Shown: positions 1 through 8,514 of the stretch, one piece after another | Position numbering within the stretch: position 1 is the first letter of the stretch | How the letters are laid out: every line of letters begins with the position of its first letter | Origin: JBAZZQ01 sp041658725 | GTDB lineage: Bacteria > Planctomycetota > Phycisphaerae > JAAYCJ01 | Length of the DNA: 64,000 nt | NCBI GenBank assembly: GCA_041658725.1 | Contig: JBAZZQ010000012.1 | Location: 1-64,000 of the forward strand | Direction: 5' to 3' | Notes under the pieces: generated by a model | What the model was told of the DNA's origin: nothing | Database searches by the model: none | Seen by the model: the letters and a program-made list of their open reading frames with translations, nothing else | Translations under genes and position numbers: made by a program

Positions 1-1
1 C

Positions 2-91
2 AATCACATCCTCCGTTTGCGGACGGCGGTCAAATCCGGTCGATGGGAAAACTTTTGGTCGCATTACCTTTGCCTCAAAGATTCTGCATAA
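2..91 (+). CDS. Possible 3' end of a truncated upstream gene
   Basis: The first 90 bases read open as 29 codons ending in TAA at 89-91, with a protein-like composition (…LRLRTAVKSGRWENFWSHY…). The start lies outside the window. The other two forward frames are also open for about 100 bases, so the choice rests only on composition. Positions 92-207 hold no recognisable gene and would contain the promoter of the next one. Confidence 0.2.
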   Translation, partial: NHILRLRTAVKSGRWENFWSHYLCLKDSA

Positions 92-207
92 GGACTACGT
101 AAAATGAAAACTACACCCTCTTTTAATTTCTTGTTCTTACTTCATGCGGTATTTATCATGTATGGAGCATAGAATACGATACGCATTTAATCAGATGAGG
201 TATTTTG

Positions 208-1422
208 ATGAAACGATGTCTGAGATTTTATACGGCGGGACTGCTCCTCTTGTCTTTCGCGTTATCCCCTGGTTTGGCGCAGGTCCCCAAAAAGACGACT
301 CTCGATAGTTCGACCACGCGAGCGGCCGCCGAATTTAAACTCGATACTGAAAAAGTGGAATCCCTTCTGACTAAGGCCAAAGACGCTTTGTTGAAAGGAA
401 ATGATTCGGATACCAATAAATATTTGGGGGAATTGACTCAGATCGCCATAGCGGCGGGTGAACAGCAGCAGTATGAGACATACGAAAACATCTTTCTTCG
501 GATATTAAAGGTTAAAGACGATTACCCCGATGCCCTTATCAAACTGGCCGACTACTATCGCCAAACCAATCCCATGTGGGCGGTGGATTACTATGGCCGT
601 TATCTGGAGGTCAACCCCGGCAATGCCGACGCTTATTACGGGCGCGGCAGTTGTTACCTGACCCGCGGATCCTATACTCTCGCCATCGCGGATTTGCGAT
701 ATCTCGTCGAGCGGTTGAAACCGAAGGACATCGGAGGATTAACCAATCTGGCCCTGGCCTGCTGGGGACGCGCCGGAGAAATCAATGACCCCGAATTATA
801 TAAGCAGGCCGTAGGGTATATGAAAAGCGCCGTTCAGGCGGCCCAGGAAACAAAAAATCCGGAAATGCAAAAAAAGTTACCGGAATTGAAATTCCGCCTG
901 GGAAAGTTGCTCCTGGACTACAATAACAAGGTTTTGGGCAAGGCACAGTCCTCCGAACAGAAGGCCAATTTATTCGAGGCCATCGATATTCTTGAGCATG
1001 CCATCCAGGAAGCGAAAAAAGCGATCAACCATGACATGGAAGGTCGGCAGAACCTCAGACAGGCCTTGTTGTGTTACGATGTCCTGTCCGATGTATATAC
1101 TGCCATGATTTCCATGAATCCAAAAGATCCCGCCCCGTATTTACAACTGGCCCAGATCACCCGCGAGAAAGCGGCCCTGCAGCTCAAAGAATCGCAAATA
1201 TTAGCCTTGAATTTTTACCTTAAAGCGGTCGATGCAGATACGAAAAGACCGGAGAACCTCATTCTCCTAGCCAAAGGCTATAACGAGCTGGGCCAATCCA
1301 AAAAGGCGATCCTGACGATGGATCAGGCGATCAAGCTGGTTCCGGACAGCAAGGAATATAGGAAAATGCGGACACAATTTGTCGCCAGCACTCAGCCGAC
1401 AACCAAGCCGAAGAATAAATGA
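208..1422 (+). CDS. Exported TPR-repeat protein
   Basis: A 404-residue protein with a Sec-type signal peptide: positive MKRCLR, then a hydrophobic stretch to about residue 22 ending near GLAQ. The rest is helical with TPR-like units, for example DALIKLADYYRQ, ADAYYGRGSCYLTRG and a last clear unit around residues 340-390 (NLILLAKGYNELGQSKKAI). TPR arrays are protein-binding scaffolds; here it should act outside the cytoplasm. I use the ATG at 208 and not the TTG just before it, because GAGG at 197-200 is well spaced for it. Specific partner unknown. Confidence 0.75.
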   Translation: MKRCLRFYTAGLLLLSFALSPGLAQVPKKTTLDSSTTRAAAEFKLDTEKVESLLTKAKDALLKGNDSDTNKYLGELTQIAIAAGEQQQYETYENIFLRILKVKDDYPDALIKLADYYRQTNPMWAVDYYGRYLEVNPGNADAYYGRGSCYLTRGSYTLAIADLRYLVERLKPKDIGGLTNLALACWGRAGEINDPELYKQAVGYMKSAVQAAQETKNPEMQKKLPELKFRLGKLLLDYNNKVLGKAQSSEQKANLFEAIDILEHAIQEAKKAINHDMEGRQNLRQALLCYDVLSDVYTAMISMNPKDPAPYLQLAQITREKAALQLKESQILALNFYLKAVDADTKRPENLILLAKGYNELGQSKKAILTMDQAIKLVPDSKEYRKMRTQFVASTQPTTKPKNK

Positions 1423-1436
1423 CTAAATCCTAAATC

Positions 1437-1979
1437 CTACTGCCATCCCGTCGTCGTGGATGGAGTTCCAAATTCCTGCGCCCAGTAAATTCTGCCATCA
1501 GTATCCGTCCTTATGCCCAATCCGAGTTCCGTAAACTCCGGACGTAAAATGTTCTCTTTGTGTTCCGGACTGTTCATCCATCCGGTCATTACATCTTGCG
1601 GAGTAGCGTATCCCGCGGCGATGTTCTCCCCGATCCACGACCACTTGTATCCTGCCGCCGTGGCTCGATCACCGGGGCTTGTTCCGTCCGGTGAGACGTG
1701 GGCGAAATAATTCTTGTCGATCATGTCCTGGCAGTGGTCGGCCCCCGATGCGGCTAGCAGGCTATTCCACTTTAATGCCGAAAGCCCGATTTTTGTCCGC
1801 TCCTGGTTGGTCAACGTAAGGACCTGCTGGGCGGCCGGATCGGTAATGGAAGAGCTTTGTCCGGCGGCAATGGGAAACAAGTTCGGTACCGATGCGCCGC
1901 AACCACAGAGCAAGACAAACAGGGGAAGAGAAATCAAAAAACCAATCCAGGCAAGTTTAGCTAACTTTCGCCGTTGCAT
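1437..1979 (-). CDS. CAP/SCP-domain lipoprotein (YkwD-like)
   Basis: The N terminus has a charged start, a hydrophobic core and a lipobox-like LLCGC at residues 23-27, suggesting a lipoprotein. Residues 50-175 form a CAP (SCP/PR-1) domain of the bacterial YkwD type: QVLTLTNQERTKIGL, HCQDMIDKNYFAHVSPDG, GENIAAGY and WMNSPEHKENIL, which include the conserved histidine and glutamate positions. Bacterial CAP proteins are extracytoplasmic and mostly of unknown activity. The gene converges on the preceding TPR gene, only 14 bp apart. Confidence 0.88.
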   Translation of the reverse strand: MQRRKLAKLAWIGFLISLPLFVLLCGCGASVPNLFPIAAGQSSSITDPAAQQVLTLTNQERTKIGLSALKWNSLLAASGADHCQDMIDKNYFAHVSPDGTSPGDRATAAGYKWSWIGENIAAGYATPQDVMTGWMNSPEHKENILRPEFTELGLGIRTDTDGRIYWAQEFGTPSTTTGWQ

Positions 1980-2009
1980 TCCTCAAAGACTCCTTTTCGT
2001 GCTTTCCTT

Positions 2010-2549
2010 TTATTTACCAGATATCCCCAAAAATGTCCATAAAATTAAGGCGAAAAGCAGCGTGGCTATTCCCGCGTAGCCCAAAATATCCTTGACGGAT
2101 TTTGGAACCCATAAGAAAGGGCGGTCGAAAGTCAAAAGACCGTTCAATATCATTTTTGCCGATTCCGGCAATTCTTCGAGTGGCAGACCCACAGTTCCTT
2201 CCTGACCCGAATTTTCCTCGCCGGCGGTTTTGCTTTGTTTTTTTTGCACAATCCGGTTGAGAACCTGGTTGATCTCATCGTCGGCCAGTTTGTCGGTCTG
2301 TTGATCCACGGGAACATGCTTGCCGCTTTCCAGAGCTCGATCTAACGTTTCCATCGGAGAAGAATCGGAGGGTTCTTTTTTTTCATCATTGGGTTGTGTT
2401 TCATTTGCGGCTTTTGGGCCTTCGCCCTCGTTGGTTCCGATAAGGTTCTCCACGCGTTCGGTCATTTCCTGGACTTCTGCCAGCAGGGTATCGACATTGA
2501 CGGCGGAAACCTGATCAGAATTTGAATCGTTTTTTTTTGGGTCCGACAT
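2010..2549 (-). CDS. Hypothetical acidic protein with C-terminal membrane anchor
   Basis: 179 residues, no recognised domain. Residues 1-115 are polar and rich in Asp, Glu, Gln and Ser, likely disordered or partly coiled. Residues 150-176 form one hydrophobic segment (GYAGIATLLFALILWTFLG), so the protein looks tail-anchored. It lies 30 bp upstream of the CAP lipoprotein on the same strand and may be co-transcribed with it. Divergent from rsmE. Confidence 0.65.
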   Translation of the reverse strand: MSDPKKNDSNSDQVSAVNVDTLLAEVQEMTERVENLIGTNEGEGPKAANETQPNDEKKEPSDSSPMETLDRALESGKHVPVDQQTDKLADDEINQVLNRIVQKKQSKTAGEENSGQEGTVGLPLEELPESAKMILNGLLTFDRPFLWVPKSVKDILGYAGIATLLFALILWTFLGISGK

Positions 2550-2630
2550 ACGTTTTGTCCTGAAAAACTTCTAGCGTCGTAACTATTATCGGATATAAAT
2601 AAAAGCGACTTAAGGAGGATCAAACAAGGT

Positions 2631-3350
2631 ATGCGAAGGCTTTATTGTCAGGATTTTAATATTGGCAGGGCAAAGATCACCGGTCCAGAGGTTCATCACG
2701 GTCGGGACGTGCTGCGGTTGAAACCGGGTGATCCGGTCGAGCTTTTTGATGGTCGAGGCCAATCCGCTCAGGCGACTGTTGAGCAACTGTTGAAATCGGA
2801 AATTCAGTTACGGATCAACGAAACCCAGACCTCGCCGCTTACCAAACCGCGAATAACACTGGCGACCGCCATCCCCAAATTTGCCCATCAGGAGACGCTC
2901 GTGCGGATGGCAACGGAACTGGGCATCAGCGTTTTTCGTCCGATCATTTTCGCTCGAAGCAGTGTGCGTGAACAATTTCGCAGCGAAAAATGGCGGCGAT
3001 GGACTATCGAAGCCTGCAAACAATGCGGGATGAATTACCTGCCTGAGCTTAAAGAGGCAATCGATTTCAAGGACCTGATCAAGATGGTCGGTGAGTATGA
3101 CCTGACCATTTTCGGACACACAAAATCGACTATGGGTAACGATTTGTCTGAGCGGTTAAAACAATCGGAAACAATTTTGCTGGTGGTTGGACCGGAAGGC
3201 GGATTTACGGAGGATGAACTTTTAGGTTTGCAAAATATCGGTGCGCTCCCGATCCAAATTGGTCAAAATATCTTGCGCATCGAAACCGCCGCCGTGGCAT
3301 TGAGTACGGTGATTACTTTTCTGTCTTCGCGGTGGCGACAATCACCTTGA
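2631..3350 (+). CDS. rsmE: 16S rRNA m3U1498 methyltransferase RsmE
   Basis: 239 residues, the usual length for RsmE. The N-terminal PUA-like domain (MRRLYCQDFNIGRAKITGPEVHH, LRLKPGDPVELFDGRG) is followed by the SPOUT methyltransferase domain. This carries the knot signatures LVVGPEGGFTEDEL (about residues 184-197) and LGQ/ILRIETA near the C terminus. RsmE uses S-adenosylmethionine to methylate N3 of U1498 in 16S rRNA. GGAGG lies about 12 nt before the ATG. It converges on acpS across a palindromic repeat. Confidence 0.95.
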   Translation: MRRLYCQDFNIGRAKITGPEVHHGRDVLRLKPGDPVELFDGRGQSAQATVEQLLKSEIQLRINETQTSPLTKPRITLATAIPKFAHQETLVRMATELGISVFRPIIFARSSVREQFRSEKWRRWTIEACKQCGMNYLPELKEAIDFKDLIKMVGEYDLTIFGHTKSTMGNDLSERLKQSETILLVVGPEGGFTEDELLGLQNIGALPIQIGQNILRIETAAVALSTVITFLSSRWRQSP

Positions 3351-3378
3351 GCAGGGGCACGGCATGCCGTGCCCCTAC
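3351..3378. repeat. Palindromic repeat, GTAGGGGC family
   Basis: A near-perfect palindrome centred on GGCATGCC with arms AGGGGCACGG / CCGTGCCCCT. It begins at the rsmE stop and fills the gap to the convergent acpS, so it could act as a bidirectional terminator. A perfect relative sits at 49521-49548. Confidence 0.8.
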
Positions 3379-3389
3379 GGTAGCTGAAG

Positions 3390-3776
3390 TCATTTTCCTA
3401 ACCCCAGGGCGCTGGCGGTTGCGTAGTGTTCGGTGTGGCTGATCGAGAGGATGATTTTATCGATATTGAGTTTCCGAGTGATTTGGGCGGATTCGCCAGT
3501 CAGTGTTACGTGAGGCATCCCGGTGGGGTCGTTCGTGATTTCCATGTCCGTCCAGGCGATTTTATCCCGCCAGCCTGTTCCCAGGACTTTCAAAATCGCT
3601 TCCTTGGCGGCGAATCGACCGGCCAGGTGTTCCCATTTCCGCCGGCGGGGTAAGCAATAGGCCAATTCTTTTTCCGTAAAAATTCGATGTAGAAACCGCT
3701 CACCGTATCGTTCGACCAGTTCGCGTATTCTAGCGCACTCGACCAAGTCAATGCCGTGATTTACGATTTGGCTCAT
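3390..3776 (-). CDS. acpS: Holo-[acyl-carrier-protein] synthase AcpS
   Basis: 128 residues, normal for AcpS. It carries GIDLVECARI (Mg-binding Asp) and WEHLAGRFAAKEAILKVLGTG, the two family signatures, and SISHTEHYA near the C terminus. AcpS transfers 4'-phosphopantetheine from CoA to the serine of acyl carrier protein. Its start overlaps the 3' end of the metallophosphoesterase gene by 29 bp, so the two are probably translated from one message. Confidence 0.95.
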   Translation of the reverse strand: MSQIVNHGIDLVECARIRELVERYGERFLHRIFTEKELAYCLPRRRKWEHLAGRFAAKEAILKVLGTGWRDKIAWTDMEITNDPTGMPHVTLTGESAQITRKLNIDKIILSISHTEHYATASALGLGK

Positions 3777-4764
3777 TCACGAATCCGTCCAGAAAAAAAA
3801 TACCGCCGAGCAGTAGAATCGCCACCGGCGCGCAAGGAAGCATTTTCAGCCACCCCGCGAGACTTGCCGTCGTCGAGGACCGATCTTCGCTGGGCACGTT
3901 TGCGGTGTCGGAAAGTTTATACTGATCCCATAACGCGTTGGTGGCTTGCCCATACACCGAAACCGTAACGTCATTCTCGTCGGCGTCGAGGATCATATAA
4001 TGAAAATCCAGCCCCGGACCCCCTCCTCCTCCGCTGATGATCTGATGGACGTTATCCTTGATCCAATGATCGTAAAGATGCTCATGACTGCAGATATAAG
4101 CTGAAACTTTTTTGGCGGCGAGCATTTGCCAGAAGGCGTCCCGCAGGTCCGGTTTGGCGTCGAGGGAACTTCCGACATGCGGTCCGATGGAATAGGCCGG
4201 TTCGTGTCCCAAGACCAATTTGATCGGCTGGGTCGAATTGTCCAGGTCGTTGGCGAGCCAGGCGAGGTTTACCGAGTGAATGCCGTCAGGGGTCGGGATG
4301 TCGGTATTGACCATTGAAAAATGGACGGGACCGATATCAAAGGAATACGTCATCTTTTGATCCCCAGCCGGACCGTTGTCGGGAAGTTCGGGAAATGCGT
4401 CCTGCCAGAGTTTTACGTAGGTTAGCGGATTGACTTCGTCATGATTTCCGGGCAGGACATAGACCTTGGCTCCCAAAAAGCTTGCGTCATACCAGGGCTT
4501 GGCGATTTGCCGCCAATTCTGAAAACCACCGGCCATGATTGAATCATCTTCGGTCCCTGTCACCAGATCTCCGGTAACGATGACAAATTGCACCGGTGGA
4601 TCGACGGCCATGACCTCCTGGATGATTTTGGAAAAAACCGTCTCATTGATCGTTCCATTAGTCCAACCGCGAGTGTCTCCGACAACCGCGAAACGAATAC
4701 TTTCCGCTTGCAAACCTGAGACCGTTACCGCGACAATAAGGGCGGTAAAGAGATAATATCTCAT
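3748..4764 (-). CDS. Exported calcineurin-like metallophosphoesterase
   Basis: The metal-ligand motifs of the superfamily appear in order: VVGDTRGW, VTGDLVTG, LPGNHDEV, LGHEPAY and SHEHLYDH. The N terminus MRYYLFTALIVAVTVSGLQA is a good signal peptide, and a hydrophobic segment near the C terminus (APVAILLLGGIFFL) suggests membrane anchoring. The substrate is unknown. The open frame extends upstream to 4818 through a copy of the 24-bp repeat (encoding KRHDREGV) into the preceding gene's end. I place the start at the ATG at 4764, which begins the signal peptide. The repeat supplies a GAGGGAG sequence about 15 nt upstream. Confidence 0.85.
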   Translation of the reverse strand: MRYYLFTALIVAVTVSGLQAESIRFAVVGDTRGWTNGTINETVFSKIIQEVMAVDPPVQFVIVTGDLVTGTEDDSIMAGGFQNWRQIAKPWYDASFLGAKVYVLPGNHDEVNPLTYVKLWQDAFPELPDNGPAGDQKMTYSFDIGPVHFSMVNTDIPTPDGIHSVNLAWLANDLDNSTQPIKLVLGHEPAYSIGPHVGSSLDAKPDLRDAFWQMLAAKKVSAYICSHEHLYDHWIKDNVHQIISGGGGGPGLDFHYMILDADENDVTVSVYGQATNALWDQYKLSDTANVPSEDRSSTTASLAGWLKMLPCAPVAILLLGGIFFLDGFVNEPNRKSRH

Positions 4765-4776
4765 CTTTATAATAAT

Positions 4777-4800
4777 CACTCCCTCACGGTCGTGCCTCTT
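4777..4800 (-). repeat. 24-bp repeat, subtype 1 (copy A)
   Basis: Matches the core GACCGTGAGGGA flanked by CAC and GTG. On the minus strand it is in frame with the following metallophosphoesterase (reads KRHDREGV) and ends 12 bp before its likely start codon. Confidence 0.9.
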
Positions 4801-4801
4801 T

Positions 4802-5143
4802 TTATTTTGCGGGGGCATCTTGCACTTCTTTCATGACCTGATCGTTGATCTGCCGAAGGAGGTTCATGTATTCCACTTGCGATTCCATCCATTTTTTAAC
4901 CGATTCGTTGCCGGCGAGCTTGGATTGCAGGTCGGCGAGCATTCGCTTGTCTTCTGGTTCGATCGGTTTACCCTGCTTTTCCTTTTGACCGAGTTTAACG
5001 ACGACCTGTTCGTACTCCTGGATCAGCGTTTTGGCTGAGGAGTCCGAATCCAGGATATCCTTCGCACCGTGATATCGTTTACCAATGGGATGCTCCGCTA
5101 GTGACTCCCCCAATTGCTTGGCCAGTTCAAAAATCTTTTCCAT
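4802..5143 (-). CDS. YlbF/YmcA family protein
   Basis: 113 residues, almost entirely helical, with the family pattern: MEKIFELAKQLGESLAEHP, YHGAKDIL, LIQEYEQVVVKL, then a second helix pair ending YMNLLRQINDQVM. In Bacillus, YlbF and YmcA form a complex that affects RNase Y and mRNA processing; whether that holds here is inference. RNase R is encoded divergently next door, which makes an RNA-related role attractive. A good promoter lies at 5173-5200. Confidence 0.75.
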   Translation of the reverse strand: MEKIFELAKQLGESLAEHPIGKRYHGAKDILDSDSSAKTLIQEYEQVVVKLGQKEKQGKPIEPEDKRMLADLQSKLAGNESVKKWMESQVEYMNLLRQINDQVMKEVQDAPAK

Positions 5144-5172
5144 AAAAATTTCCTTTATATGCGTTTAATGGT

Positions 5173-5200
5173 ATTATAAACAACATACAAGTCGATCCAA
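5173..5200 (-). promoter_or_regulatory. Sigma-70-type promoter for ylbF-like gene
   Basis: On the minus strand TTGGAT (5200-5195), a 16-bp spacer and a perfect TATAAT (5178-5173), 30 bp before the ATG. Confidence 0.6.
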
Positions 5201-5251
5201 AGACAAAATCGCCTTGTTTTCTTTATTGTTTTATTATAGCGGGGTGCAACG

Positions 5252-7513
5252 ATGCCAATGAGACTCAGACATAAAATTTTATCGATGGTGGCCAAAGGTG
5301 AATATAAGCCGTTGGATCTTCATGGTCTGGCGGCGGCCTTGGGAGTGCTGAAATCGGACTTCAACCGATTCAAGCAGGAAGTGGGTGAACTGCACCGCGG
5401 CGGCAGAGTCGTGATCGGCGAAGACCGGACGATTCGTCTGACAAGCCAGGAGGGCATGATGGTGGGGGTCTATCGGGCAAACGCTCGCGGGTTTGGTTTT
5501 GTCATTCCCAGTGATCCGGCCGGTGTGGAAGATTTGTATATTCCCGCCGAGGCGGCCAGTGGCGCGTTGACCGGTGATTTGGTTCAGGCGAAAGTTTCGA
5601 ATCGAAAAGTCCAGGGAAAGATGCGGCTATATGGGCGGATTGAGAAAATTCTGGCCCGCGGAAAGAACAAATTTATCGGAACGCTCTTTCGGTCCGCTAC
5701 TCATTGGATGGTTCAGACCGATGGGAAGGTTTTGCATCAGTCTATTATCGTCGAGGATATCTCAGCCAAGCAGGGAAGAACGGGGGACCGGGTGGTGGTC
5801 CAGCTTACGGAATATCCCTCCGGAGAAAAATTATCGCGTGGAGTGATTTTGGAGGTTTTGGGTCCGCAGGGGGTGGGCAGCGTGGAACTTCAGGCCGTGA
5901 TCCGTGAATTCGACCTGCCGCAGGAATTTCCCGATTCCGCGAGAGCCAACCTGGAAGAAATTATTGAAAGATTCAATCGAACCATCGGTGAGGATTTGGC
6001 GGAAGGGGAGGTTCCCAAAGGGAGGGTCGATCTGCGAAACAAGATTATTATCACGATAGACCCGATCACCGCCCGCGATTTTGATGACGCGATCAGTCTC
6101 GATGTGCTGCCGGACGGCGGGTATGAACTGGGGGTGCATATCGCGGACGTTTCCACTTTTGTGCCGCTGGGGTCGGCGGTTGATACCGAAGCCCGTGACC
6201 GGGGCAACAGCGTTTATTTACCGCGGCATGTGATCCCGATGATCCCGGAGGCGCTATCGAACGGGCTTTGCAGTTTGCAGGAAGGGCAGGACCGGCTGAC
6301 CAAGAGCGCGTTTATCCGATACGACCGGAAAGGGAATGTCCAATCCAGCCGTTCTGCCAACAGCGTGATTCGCTCGACACAGCGATTGCATTACGAGCAG
6401 GCGTCGGCGGTACTGGCGGGGGATTATGGAAAATTACCCCGGCCGGTAGTGGATTTGCTGCTGTACGCGGAAAAACTGGCCCGAGCGATTTACACGCGGC
6501 GGGAAAAGGCGGGCATGCTGCATCTGGATTTGCCGGAGGTGGAGTTGGAATATAATGAGAGCGGGGATTTTATCGACGCGCATCCTGCGGACACCAGTTT
6601 TTCGCATACGATTATTGAAATGTTCATGGTCGAGGCCAATGAGGCGGTGGCGCGGCTTTTGGATTCTTATGGGATACCTTTTTTACGGCGGGTGCATCCG
6701 GACCCCGCGCCGGAGGCTGTCGAAAAGTTGCGGGAGTTTCTGACCATGCTCGGGCACCGGATCGCCAAAAATGCCGACCGGACGGATTTGCAGGATGTGA
6801 TCAAATCGGTGGCCGGTAAACCGGAAAGCTTTGCCGTCAGTTACGCCCTTTTACGTTCCTTGCAGCGGGCGGAATACTCGCCGAAAAAAGTCGGCCATTA
6901 CGCACTGGCCAGTACGCATTATTGTCACTTTACCTCGCCCATCCGGCGGTATCCGGATTTGGACGTTCATCGATTGCTGGAATTGCATTTCGAGGGCAAG
7001 TTAAAACAGTTGGCTCCAAGTTTGCGGCAGGACCAGCAGGAGCTTGTCGCCCTGGGCGAGCATTGCTCGCTGACCGAGGAACGGGCGCAGCACGCGGAAC
7101 GCCAGATCAAAGAAACGCTAATTTTACAACTGATGGCGGAACATATCGGAGACCACTATGACGGCTTGGTCACCGGCGTCTGTTCGCTGGGGCCGTTCAT
7201 TCAATTGCAGCGATACTTGATCGAAGGGTTGATTCCGCTGGAAGAATTGGGTGACGATTGGTGGGAAGTGGACAAAGAAGGGGGGTTCATTTATGGCCGG
7301 CGAAGCGGCAGGCGGATTAAAATCGGAGACCCGCTGACTGTAAAAGTAATCAGTGTGGACATGCAGAGCCGGAGAATGAACCTCGGTCTGGTCGAAGAAG
7401 CCGGCGGGCGCGGGAAAAAAGGTAAGAAAAGTGAGAAAGGTGCGAAGGGTGGGAAAGGCAAGAAGAAGGCTTCGTCGGGCGGCAGGAAGGGCAGGGGGCG
7501 GCGAAGACGATAA
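5252..7513 (+). CDS. rnr: Ribonuclease R
   Basis: 753 residues with the RNase R order. An N-terminal winged-helix segment comes first (LRHKILSMVAKGEYKPLDLHGLA), then cold-shock domains (ANARGFGFVIP). The RNB catalytic domain carries ITIDPITARDFDDAISLD near residue 270, with its metal-binding aspartates, and FTSPIRRYPDLDVHRLL near 565. A C-terminal S1 domain (YDGLVTGVCSLGPFIQL) and a very basic Lys/Gly/Arg tail complete it. The enzyme is a processive 3'-5' exoribonuclease that degrades structured RNA. The Shine-Dalgarno sequence is weak. Confidence 0.95.
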   Translation: MPMRLRHKILSMVAKGEYKPLDLHGLAAALGVLKSDFNRFKQEVGELHRGGRVVIGEDRTIRLTSQEGMMVGVYRANARGFGFVIPSDPAGVEDLYIPAEAASGALTGDLVQAKVSNRKVQGKMRLYGRIEKILARGKNKFIGTLFRSATHWMVQTDGKVLHQSIIVEDISAKQGRTGDRVVVQLTEYPSGEKLSRGVILEVLGPQGVGSVELQAVIREFDLPQEFPDSARANLEEIIERFNRTIGEDLAEGEVPKGRVDLRNKIIITIDPITARDFDDAISLDVLPDGGYELGVHIADVSTFVPLGSAVDTEARDRGNSVYLPRHVIPMIPEALSNGLCSLQEGQDRLTKSAFIRYDRKGNVQSSRSANSVIRSTQRLHYEQASAVLAGDYGKLPRPVVDLLLYAEKLARAIYTRREKAGMLHLDLPEVELEYNESGDFIDAHPADTSFSHTIIEMFMVEANEAVARLLDSYGIPFLRRVHPDPAPEAVEKLREFLTMLGHRIAKNADRTDLQDVIKSVAGKPESFAVSYALLRSLQRAEYSPKKVGHYALASTHYCHFTSPIRRYPDLDVHRLLELHFEGKLKQLAPSLRQDQQELVALGEHCSLTEERAQHAERQIKETLILQLMAEHIGDHYDGLVTGVCSLGPFIQLQRYLIEGLIPLEELGDDWWEVDKEGGFIYGRRSGRRIKIGDPLTVKVISVDMQSRRMNLGLVEEAGGRGKKGKKSEKGAKGGKGKKKASSGGRKGRGRRRR

Positions 7514-7576
7514 TCGAAGAAAGTGCATTGAAGCTATGATTTAAGAATGGTAGCAAAATAGTGCAATTTTGGTTTC

Positions 7577-8446
7577 ATGGTGAGTAGGTATATGGAAAAA
7601 GAAAAACACGAGCGACAGGAATTGGTTTTGGACCATACAGAAGTCGGCAGGATGTGGGATGAAAACGCGGAGGTCTGGACGACATTGGCCCGTAAGGGCT
7701 ATGATGTGTATCGAGATTATGTCAATACGCCTGCCTTTCTAACCATGCTTCCGGATGTGTCGGGATTGACCGGATTGGACATCGGATGCGGAGAAGGCCA
7801 CAATACCCGCCTGATTGCCCGCCGCGGTGCTCGGATGACAGCCATCGATATTTCCACCAAGTTCATTGCCCATGCCCACGAGATGGAACAAGACGAACCG
7901 CTGGGGATTGAATACCAGCAGGCGAATGCATCGGAATTGCCGTTGGCGAATGCGTCGTTTGACTTTATCGTCTCCACTATGTGCTTCATGGACGCGCCTG
8001 ATCACGAGAAAGTTCTGCAAGAGGCGTTTCGAGTCTTGAAACCTGGTTGCTTTCTGCAATTTTCGATTACCCATCCCTGCTTTCAAACCCCGAAGTGGAA
8101 ATGGGTCCATGATGAAGGTGGCCGGAGGATTGCTGTTGAGTGCGGTGACTATTTCCGAGAACCTAATGGCGAAATTGATGAATGGACGTTCGGTGCCGCT
8201 CCACTCGAGATTAAACAGAAAGTGAGGAAGTTCAGGATTCCGCGTTTTCCCCGGACCCTGAGTAGTTGGCTGAATCTGCTGATCGATACTGGCTTTATTC
8301 TTGAACATCTTTCGGAACCCCATGCCGATGAAGAGACATTGAAAAAGTGCCCGGATTTGCAGGATACCTGTATCATCGCTTATTTTTTGCTTATTCGTTG
8401 TCGAAAACCTGGTAAGGTGGATTTTCTTAAATCCACCGTTTCTTGA
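7577..8446 (+). CDS. Class I SAM-dependent methyltransferase
   Basis: Motif I LTGLDIGCGEGHNTRLIARRGA (split across about residues 64-85), an acidic motif II (AIDIS) and ASFDFIVSTMCFMD identify a UbiE/Methyltransf_11-type enzyme. The substrate cannot be told. The ATG at 7592 (MEKEKHERQ) is equally good because GTAGG precedes it. The last ~11 codons (GKVDFLKSTVS) and the stop lie inside the repeat at 8411-8490, so the native C terminus was replaced by repeat sequence. Confidence 0.8.
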   Translation: MVSRYMEKEKHERQELVLDHTEVGRMWDENAEVWTTLARKGYDVYRDYVNTPAFLTMLPDVSGLTGLDIGCGEGHNTRLIARRGARMTAIDISTKFIAHAHEMEQDEPLGIEYQQANASELPLANASFDFIVSTMCFMDAPDHEKVLQEAFRVLKPGCFLQFSITHPCFQTPKWKWVHDEGGRRIAVECGDYFREPNGEIDEWTFGAAPLEIKQKVRKFRIPRFPRTLSSWLNLLIDTGFILEHLSEPHADEETLKKCPDLQDTCIIAYFLLIRCRKPGKVDFLKSTVS

Positions 8447-8490
8447 TTAATGCCTACTGAAAAAACGGCGGATCGTGGACGATCTACCTT
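8411..8490 (+). repeat. 80-bp repeat with internal hairpin (family R)
   Basis: Contains the hairpin GGTGGATTT-TCTT-AAATCCACC, then a shared block with TTCTTGATTAATGCCT, and ends GCGGATCGTGGACGATC. Related sequence occurs at 10138-10196 (first two thirds) and at 9446-9477 and 12478-12515 (last third). Confidence 0.75.
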
Positions 8491-8514
8491 TTAAAAACTC
8501 AACAAGGAATAAAA

